A stretch of 64,000 bases of DNA from a virus, in IMG/VR virus record IMGVR_UViG_3300014914_000004, positions 1 to 64,000 of that record; one strand, given 5' to 3'. Shown one piece after another: positions 58,777 to 64,000 of the stretch. The notes beneath the pieces are model-generated. The model was not told where the DNA came from and ran no database searches. It saw nothing but the letters and a program-made list of their open reading frames with translations. The stretch's first letter is position 1; the number at the start of each line of letters is the position of its first letter. A program made the translations under genes and the position numbers.

Positions 58777-61407
58777 CTATCCGCACACTCCACTATTATA
58801 GGAGCAGTTGCGGCATGTTGTACAGGTACCAGTTCGGACTAGCGGGTGTCCACACGTCGGACAGGTATCCTCACTTAGGTCTGGGATATCCGAAAGACTC
58901 GGTGCAGGCACTTCCGAGTCTGTGTCGAGGAACTTCAGACGTAGCCATCGAGCAGTGTAGTCCATTATAGACTGTGCCATTTGGATATCGGGGTTCTTCG
59001 TTATGCCGGAGGGCGGGAACTTGGAGCCTTCCATGTGGGAGATGAGCTCCTCGAGGGGTATCCCATACTGGAGTGCTTTGGAGAAGAGCGTAGCGTAACT
59101 GTCGAGCAGCCCTCCTACTGTAGACCCGAATCGTGCTACACGAATGAACAGCTCCATAGGCTCTTTGGTTTCAGGATTCAATCCTATGTGGAAGTACCCG
59201 TGGTGTGTGCCTATCTGGAACCCATGTCTGTGTGTAGGAAGATCCTCGGGAGGCTTTATCCGTTGAGGTATCTGTCGGACATCTGTCTTTTGCTTGAGCT
59301 CTGTAATCCTAAGAGGCTCACTCATCTTTGAGCCACGTCGATATAGAGCAACACACTTCAGCTTCATTTCCCAGGCACGAAGGAGAGCTCTTTCCACATC
59401 TTTCACAGATGCTTCGTGTGGCATGTTGAACGTCTTAGACACCGCTCCTGACAGGAAAGGTTGCACTGCAGCCACCATTCCAATATGTCCCTCTACCGAA
59501 ATGTGCCGTGTTTGTCCCGGCACCGTCAGCGCACAGTCGAATATCGGTAAGTGCTCAGAGGCCAACAGCGTATCTTCCAAGTGGCCTTTCTCTTGTATCT
59601 GGACATACAGTGTAGCTATCTCTTCTTCTGTATATTCCAGTGCCTGAAGAGCCTCAGTTACGTTGGGATTAACGTAAGTCATCAGCCCTCCACCTACCAT
59701 GGACTTCGTTTTCTGGAGGCTTATGTCAGGTTCGATTCCTGTAGTAGCTACTCCCATCATGAATCCAGTGGTCCCTGTAGGAGCCAGGAGCGTCACCTGT
59801 GCGTTTCGGAACCCGGTAGCCTGTTCTACAGATTTCCTGCGTCCCAGGCCTATCCCCGTAACGTCCTGCCACGCTTTCACGGCAACTCCCTGGAGCGTGA
59901 GAACGTCTTTGTTCAGCTTCTTTGTATCGGAGTAGTGGAGGTCAATAACGTCTGACATGGAAGATTGGTTTGCTTCATAGTGGCTGAAGGGTTCCAGACG
60001 TGCGGCAATATATGAACTCATGAGGTATGCCTGAGCGGTCATCAGACTTGTAATAGATGCGGCTACGTTCCTGCCTTCGTCACTGTCGTATGGGAGCGCC
60101 ATGTGCATCAGCAGGCCGCCCAGGTTAGCGTACCCCAGGCCCAATGGGCGATAAGAAATGCTGTTTTTCCTGATAGCTTTTGTAGGATAGGCTCCTAACT
60201 CTACCAGAATATCCTGCGCGAGAATCATAACGTTAACTACGTGCTTGAAGCGCGTGGTATCAAAAGTAGTTGCGTCAACCAGGAAGCGGTCCAGATTGAT
60301 ACTGGCCAGGTTACACGCAGAGTCTTTCAGCCATAGAAACTCACTGCAGGGATTGGAGCCAGTTATCTCCCCGTCTCCGGAGCAGGTATTGTAGTTGTTT
60401 ATCGTGTCGTGGAACTGCACTCCCGGGTCACCACAAGCGTGCGCAGCTTTTGCTATTTGTGTGAATAGTGCTTTGGAAGAAACTGTTTTTGCTGTGTCCC
60501 CTCCTACTCTATTGACGAGCTTCCAATCTACGTCTGGGCGATAGCCACGTACGATCTCCTGGATATTCTGCATGAACTCGTCTGTTAGGCGTACGGAGTT
60601 GTTACCGCTCTGGTGCTTAGCGTGAATGTATGCGCTGTTAGGGTCGTTCCATTCAGGAGTGATTCCGCCCTCAGCCAGAACCTCAACTATCCGTTCCTCC
60701 TTTACCTTACATTCAATAAATTCTTCAATGTCCGGATGGTCTGCGTCAAGCATCACCATACGGGCGGCTCTACGCATCCTTCCTCCAGACAGGATCACAT
60801 TAGCGAAGGCATCGTACCCTTGCATAAAGGACACGGGCCCTGACGCAGTGCCTCCTCCTTTGAGCTTCTCAGTGGATGCGCGCAAGGGTGACAGGTTGAC
60901 GCCACTCCCCGAACCATCTTTAAAGATCATACCTTCTACTTTGGCGAGGTCTAAGATGGAGGACATATCGTCAACTATGGAATTGATGAAGCACGCAGAT
61001 ACCTGCGGGTTCTTCACGCCTGCAACTCCCACGTTAAACCAGACCGGGGAGTTGAAGGTGGCTAACTGGTGGACTAGAATGTACGTCAGTTCTTTACTGA
61101 ACACAGCGGCTTCTGCGTCATCCGCAAAGTATTGCTGTTCGACGCCACTAGACGTAATGGCCTTCACTACGCGGTGAATCATTGAGCGAATGCTGGTTTC
61201 GGGAGTTCCATCAGTTCTGGATTCTTTGAAGTACTTGCTGGCTACTACTTGCCGAGATTCATCGCTCCAGTCAGCGGGGAACTCTGCATCGAGACACTCG
61301 TAGATAGTATTGCCATCTTTGTCCTTGGTTGTGATGTCGGTTTTTTCCCATTGAATTTGGGCGAACGGATCTTCTTCTTCTGTGAACAATTGCTTGAGTT
61401 GAAACAT
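58777..61407 (-). CDS. nrdJ: Class II (adenosylcobalamin-dependent) ribonucleotide reductase
   Basis: An 876-residue protein. Key features: F-N-S-P-V-W-F-N (118-125), Cys139 in S-A-C-F-I-N-S, the radical-site motif N-P-C-S-E (352-356), Cys365 in S-A-C-N-L-A-S-I-N, and a C-terminal zinc-ribbon (C-P-T-C-G ... C-T-T-C-R-N-C) with a TSCPD-like segment before it. It reduces ribonucleotides to deoxyribonucleotides with a B12 cofactor and needs no small subunit. No intein. The start ATG follows the RuvC stop by only 3 nt. Confidence 0.95.
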   Translation of the reverse strand: MFQLKQLFTEEEDPFAQIQWEKTDITTKDKDGNTIYECLDAEFPADWSDESRQVVASKYFKESRTDGTPETSIRSMIHRVVKAITSSGVEQQYFADDAEAAVFSKELTYILVHQLATFNSPVWFNVGVAGVKNPQVSACFINSIVDDMSSILDLAKVEGMIFKDGSGSGVNLSPLRASTEKLKGGGTASGPVSFMQGYDAFANVILSGGRMRRAARMVMLDADHPDIEEFIECKVKEERIVEVLAEGGITPEWNDPNSAYIHAKHQSGNNSVRLTDEFMQNIQEIVRGYRPDVDWKLVNRVGGDTAKTVSSKALFTQIAKAAHACGDPGVQFHDTINNYNTCSGDGEITGSNPCSEFLWLKDSACNLASINLDRFLVDATTFDTTRFKHVVNVMILAQDILVELGAYPTKAIRKNSISYRPLGLGYANLGGLLMHMALPYDSDEGRNVAASITSLMTAQAYLMSSYIAARLEPFSHYEANQSSMSDVIDLHYSDTKKLNKDVLTLQGVAVKAWQDVTGIGLGRRKSVEQATGFRNAQVTLLAPTGTTGFMMGVATTGIEPDISLQKTKSMVGGGLMTYVNPNVTEALQALEYTEEEIATLYVQIQEKGHLEDTLLASEHLPIFDCALTVPGQTRHISVEGHIGMVAAVQPFLSGAVSKTFNMPHEASVKDVERALLRAWEMKLKCVALYRRGSKMSEPLRITELKQKTDVRQIPQRIKPPEDLPTHRHGFQIGTHHGYFHIGLNPETKEPMELFIRVARFGSTVGGLLDSYATLFSKALQYGIPLEELISHMEGSKFPPSGITKNPDIQMAQSIMDYTARWLRLKFLDTDSEVPAPSLSDIPDLSEDTCPTCGHPLVRTGTCTTCRNCSYNSGVCG

Positions 61408-61410
61408 TTT

Positions 61411-61968
61411 TTACATGCCTTTGGTGTAAGTAAAGTGGGCACGGTCTTTGTGCACGGTCTCCCTTATACCGTGAATTACCTCTAATTGATGACGCTTCAC
61501 AGGAGGGGTATCGAAGAACCCCTGCGCTAGGTGTGCGAGCCATGCAGCGTCCGCTTCATCATCGGGCAGCAGGATACCCCACTCTTTTTTCGCTGCTGCA
61601 ATCATTTTGTTCTTGGTAGCTGCGCCGTGGGCAGCACCGTATTTCTTTAGCTGTGCAGGAGGAATAACCAGGAACGGAAGCTTGAATTGGAGCAACGCCA
61701 GGAGGAGGACCCCCCGTACTTGTCCCATGTCGTCTGCTCGAGTATTCGCGTTGTACGCTGCCCCTTCGATACAGGCCCCGCTTAGCTCTGCGCCTTTTTC
61801 AGTTAGGAGCGTATGTACTCGGTCATGGATCTCAAATAGGCGGTCTGCCCCTTTGCACTGGGTTTTTATTGTCTCAGTGTACAGGCTACCCTGGATGAGA
61901 ATTGCGAGGCCCGTGCTGCGAGGAGAAGGATCAATCCCTAGGTAACTTCTTGACGGTAGTGTTGACAT
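61411..61968 (-). CDS. RuvC-like Holliday junction resolvase
   Basis: A 185-residue protein. Catalytic acidic set: Asp13 in L-G-I-D-P-S-P-R-S-T-G, Glu68 in A-C-I-E-G-A-A-Y, and Asp136/Asp140 in L-P-D-D-E-A-D-A-A, the RuvC D-E-D-D arrangement. A conserved P-P-A-Q-L-K-K-Y-G lies between. It resolves branched DNA before packaging. First gene of the minus operon RuvC-RNR-58558-58068. Confidence 0.92.
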   Translation of the reverse strand: MSTLPSRSYLGIDPSPRSTGLAILIQGSLYTETIKTQCKGADRLFEIHDRVHTLLTEKGAELSGACIEGAAYNANTRADDMGQVRGVLLLALLQFKLPFLVIPPAQLKKYGAAHGAATKNKMIAAAKKEWGILLPDDEADAAWLAHLAQGFFDTPPVKRHQLEVIHGIRETVHKDRAHFTYTKGM

Positions 61969-62013
61969 GGCTTACTATTTTTGGCAGATAATACGAGAAA
62001 GGTCAAACGGTAA

Positions 62014-62691
62014 ATGGCCCAGCTAACCATTGAATACGATAAAGATATTTTGGGCTCAGGGTACTACATGAAAACTGAAGTGCTGCCGTTTCCTGCGACG
62101 GAACCTGCCGGCACTTTGGAGGAGTCCATCATAATCCAGGAAGCAAGTACCTCGCAGGACGAACGTATCCTGCGTATTGCGAATCCTACAGAACTCGTGG
62201 ATCTGGCAGTGGCCACTCCTTTGGTGTTCTACAATGCTACAGAGTTTTCTGGCGTGACCGTCAATCCAGGAGACACCTTACGTCTACCTATGCGGGATGA
62301 GTGGGTGAAGCTCGGACACGTAGGTACGTTCCTGGACTTCATGGTTCTCGCACAGTTCGGTGCGATAATTGAAATTGATGTTGCGGGTGCGGTGTATCCT
62401 TTCCCCTCTTTCTGTCGCGGGTCATTCCAGGTTTATTCCGGGTACCCAGGGCCCTCAGGACCTCTTCCCTGGCCGATACCGTACAGCACAGGAACCAACG
62501 GATACACTGTTCGAAACAGTATCGGCAACTCAGATGCAGTGCGTATTTCAGAGCACGTAGATATGTTCGCGGATATCACTGTAGGGGCGAATAAGCAGGC
62601 AGCTCTTAGCTCTGAAGCACAGGCGCTCGTGGATGCCACGAATATAGACGAGACGGAATTCTCCGGAATAGACATTGAGGTATACGAATGA
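62014..62691 (+). CDS. Virion-like hypothetical protein
   Basis: A 225-residue beta-rich protein. It lacks membrane spans, has strand repeats (SIIIQEASTSQDERILRI), a Gly/Pro-rich loop (YPGPSGPLPWPIPYSTG) and an acidic C-terminus. It starts a new plus operon after a divergent gap of 45 nt following the RuvC start. A baseplate or accessory virion protein is possible. Confidence 0.65.
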   Translation: MAQLTIEYDKDILGSGYYMKTEVLPFPATEPAGTLEESIIIQEASTSQDERILRIANPTELVDLAVATPLVFYNATEFSGVTVNPGDTLRLPMRDEWVKLGHVGTFLDFMVLAQFGAIIEIDVAGAVYPFPSFCRGSFQVYSGYPGPSGPLPWPIPYSTGTNGYTVRNSIGNSDAVRISEHVDMFADITVGANKQAALSSEAQALVDATNIDETEFSGIDIEVYE

Positions 62692-63059
62692 GTGTCACTA
62701 TTGACCTTAGGGTTGTGCAGTCGCTTATTGAGGGCGGAGGTTACCGCGTAAAGATGGACGTGCTATACGCTACAGGGATTGCTCCTGAAATTTTCGTGTA
62801 CACTGCCGACTGCAATGAGTTCTCACACGTAGCTACCCCATTTGACATAGAAAATATCCCGTACGTTACTTCGGAAGAGGCAGAACTCCACGGCTACAAT
62901 TACTACCGAAAAGCAGGGGTAATAGAAGACCGTAATACGGTAGAGAGTGCCGAAGCTTATTCGAACTACACAAAAGAACGAGTAGCATTTTTAGCAAGAG
63001 AGTTCCCGAAAGCTATTGACGGCTTCGAAGGAACTAACGACTACACGTACACAGGATAG
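62688..63059 (+). CDS. Hypothetical protein, paralogue of the next gene's N-terminus
   Basis: A 123-residue ORF in ATGA overlap with the previous. Its N-terminal 60 residues (V-K-M-D-V-L-Y...F-V-Y-T-A...P-F-D-I-E-N-I) align with those of the 63062 protein (Y-T-I-I-T-T-V...F-V-Y-S-V...P-Y-D-L-E-N-V), suggesting duplication. Helical C-terminal half. Function unknown. Confidence 0.67.
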   Translation: MSVTIDLRVVQSLIEGGGYRVKMDVLYATGIAPEIFVYTADCNEFSHVATPFDIENIPYVTSEEAELHGYNYYRKAGVIEDRNTVESAEAYSNYTKERVAFLAREFPKAIDGFEGTNDYTYTG

Positions 63060-63061
63060 CA

Positions 63062-64000
63062 ATGTTAACTACAACAGTAGACCAGGAATGTCTCCAGGAA
63101 ATGTTAGCGGACGGTACGCTGAAGTACACGATCATCACTACTGTGGTGGACAAAGGGGAACTACCTTACCTGCAGTTCTTTGTGTACAGCGTAGTCGACC
63201 CTGCTGATCCTAAAGATGACACCTTCGAGCGTGTAGGTAATCCTTACGACTTGGAGAACGTTAACAATAACCGCACCGCTGCAATTATTGCAGGAGAGAC
63301 TACGTACCTATCGTCAGAACTTCGGAGAGAGTATTTAACGCTGGATGTCGCAGTACAGGCAAAAGACGCCGTAAAGTCTCGCGTTAATGACGGAGTAAAG
63401 GCCTGGTACACATACGTCACTGAGTTTGAAGGGTCTTCTTCTGATGTATACCCCACAGTAGATCCTTCCTACGAACAGGCGCTTATCAACGCGTACACTG
63501 CAGCCAAGGTGGCTCGCGTTGCTGCGGAAGGTACCGTAACTGACGCAGACACTGATGTAACTGTCGCTGAAGCGGAGGCGTCTGCTGCCGCACAGATTGT
63601 TGCTATCTATCAGAGTGAAAAATCTTTCTGTGACTCAGCCCGACTGGTGGCATGGACAAATTACTACGGTGCGGTAGGCTCATTCTCTTCCAGCATTGTA
63701 ACGCAGAACAACAGATACAGCGGGTTCATTACGAGTATCACTGCGGCTTATGATGCTCACTCTGGGTCTACTTACCCGGTAGCACCTACAGATCCCGACT
63801 GGAGCACGGTATTCACTGCACTGAATTCTTACAGTAGTGACCCTGCAAATTTCCAAACAGGACCTCTCGCACTATTCCAGTCCTCGGAAAACTACGGAGC
63901 TACATTGGATGCTGAGTTTGCAGCATTCTGTGCCGCTGCAGCGGCGAACTACACAGCCGCTCTTGGACAGAAACAAGCTAAAGACCAGGCCGTTGCAACT
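63062..64000 (+). CDS. Virion-like protein, 3' end cut by window
   Basis: The frame is open from ATG 63062 to the window edge (313 residues so far), so it is truncated at the 3' end. The N-terminal 110 residues form a domain like that of the 62688 protein; residues about 135-180 form an Ala-rich helix (AYTAAKVARVAAEGT), and there are aromatic, Ser/Thr-rich segments after 195 (WTNYYGAVGSFSSS). A helical, coiled-coil-rich virion or fibre component is likely. No catalytic motif. Confidence 0.68.
   Translation, partial: MLTTTVDQECLQEMLADGTLKYTIITTVVDKGELPYLQFFVYSVVDPADPKDDTFERVGNPYDLENVNNNRTAAIIAGETTYLSSELRREYLTLDVAVQAKDAVKSRVNDGVKAWYTYVTEFEGSSSDVYPTVDPSYEQALINAYTAAKVARVAAEGTVTDADTDVTVAEAEASAAAQIVAIYQSEKSFCDSARLVAWTNYYGAVGSFSSSIVTQNNRYSGFITSITAAYDAHSGSTYPVAPTDPDWSTVFTALNSYSSDPANFQTGPLALFQSSENYGATLDAEFAAFCAAAAANYTAALGQKQAKDQAVAT

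Noticed and set aside
61962-61987. TTGACA and GATAAT 19 nt apart, resembling a sigma-70 promoter for the 62014 gene
   Set aside because: The TTGACA is the complement of the RuvC start region and the spacer is 2 nt too long; a promoter in the divergent gap is likely, but this pair is not convincing.
1-64000. CRISPR array, insertion sequence, integrase or attachment site
   Set aside because: No regularly spaced direct repeats of 24-40 nt with unique spacers, no transposase or integrase motif and no tRNA-like att core were seen; the only tandem repeats are the 30-bp and 594-bp units described.

Overview
The window is a stretch of a large double-stranded DNA tailed bacteriophage genome (Caudoviricetes), most likely a myovirus. 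The evidence is a tape measure protein preceded by two small chaperone-like ORFs, a baseplate J-like protein, a gp25-like wedge protein, a hub with a built-in lytic transglycosylase, many fibre and tailspike genes, and a phage nucleotide and DNA metabolism set (class II ribonucleotide reductase, RuvC resolvase, dNMP kinase, DinG-like helicase, DHH phosphoesterase). No capsid, portal, terminase, sheath or tRNA gene is visible, so the genome clearly extends beyond both ends. Two tail-borne wall hydrolases and a secreted transglycosylase imply a bacterial host with peptidoglycan. The host itself cannot be named from the sequence.

Layout. 1-7355 (+): a dense run of small overlapping ORFs, many with Cys-rich putative zinc sites, plus one SAM-methyltransferase/spermidine-synthase-like protein. 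It is closed by strong terminators at 3571 and 7378. 7426-14232 (+): first fibre block, a module-sharing set of virion proteins ending in a large pectin-lyase/LamG-like fibre and a second fibre with the same N-terminal anchor. 14242-18298 (+): a 30-bp tandem repeat, a permuted papain-like (YiiX-type) protein, membrane proteins and a thermonuclease. 18264-18833 (-): a lone HExxH metallopeptidase-like gene. 18896-19876 (+): DHH phosphoesterase. 19966-27249 (-): two minus-strand groups, dNMP kinase and small proteins, then helicase, small ORFs and a signal-peptide transglycosylase (endolysin) with a highly structured 3' UTR. 27343-33375 (+): tail chaperones, tape measure and a tail structural protein. 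33458-41796 (+): three large fibres/tailspikes. 42140-58074 (+): tail completion, hub, sigma-like factor, amidase, gp25-like, J-like and further baseplate/fibre proteins. 58068-61968 (-): RuvC, class II RNR and two small genes. 62014-64000 (+): another virion-like operon running off the end.

How they work together. The tail genes build a baseplate with two peptidoglycan-cutting activities and an unusually large set of adhesins that share N-terminal, internal-repeat and C-terminal modules. The RNR, dNMP kinase, RuvC, helicase and nucleases feed and process phage DNA replication. A sigma-70-like protein sits inside the baseplate operon, and a recurrent CCTATA(C/A/T)TT-type motif lies upstream of several structural and lysis genes; together they suggest a phage-specific late transcription circuit. 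This is the most interesting hypothesis here, but it needs a motif scan and transcript mapping. Other recoding and RNA candidates are a probable -1 frameshift between the two tail chaperone ORFs, a decapeptide-encoding repeat in frame behind an amber codon, and a four-hairpin 3' UTR behind the endolysin.
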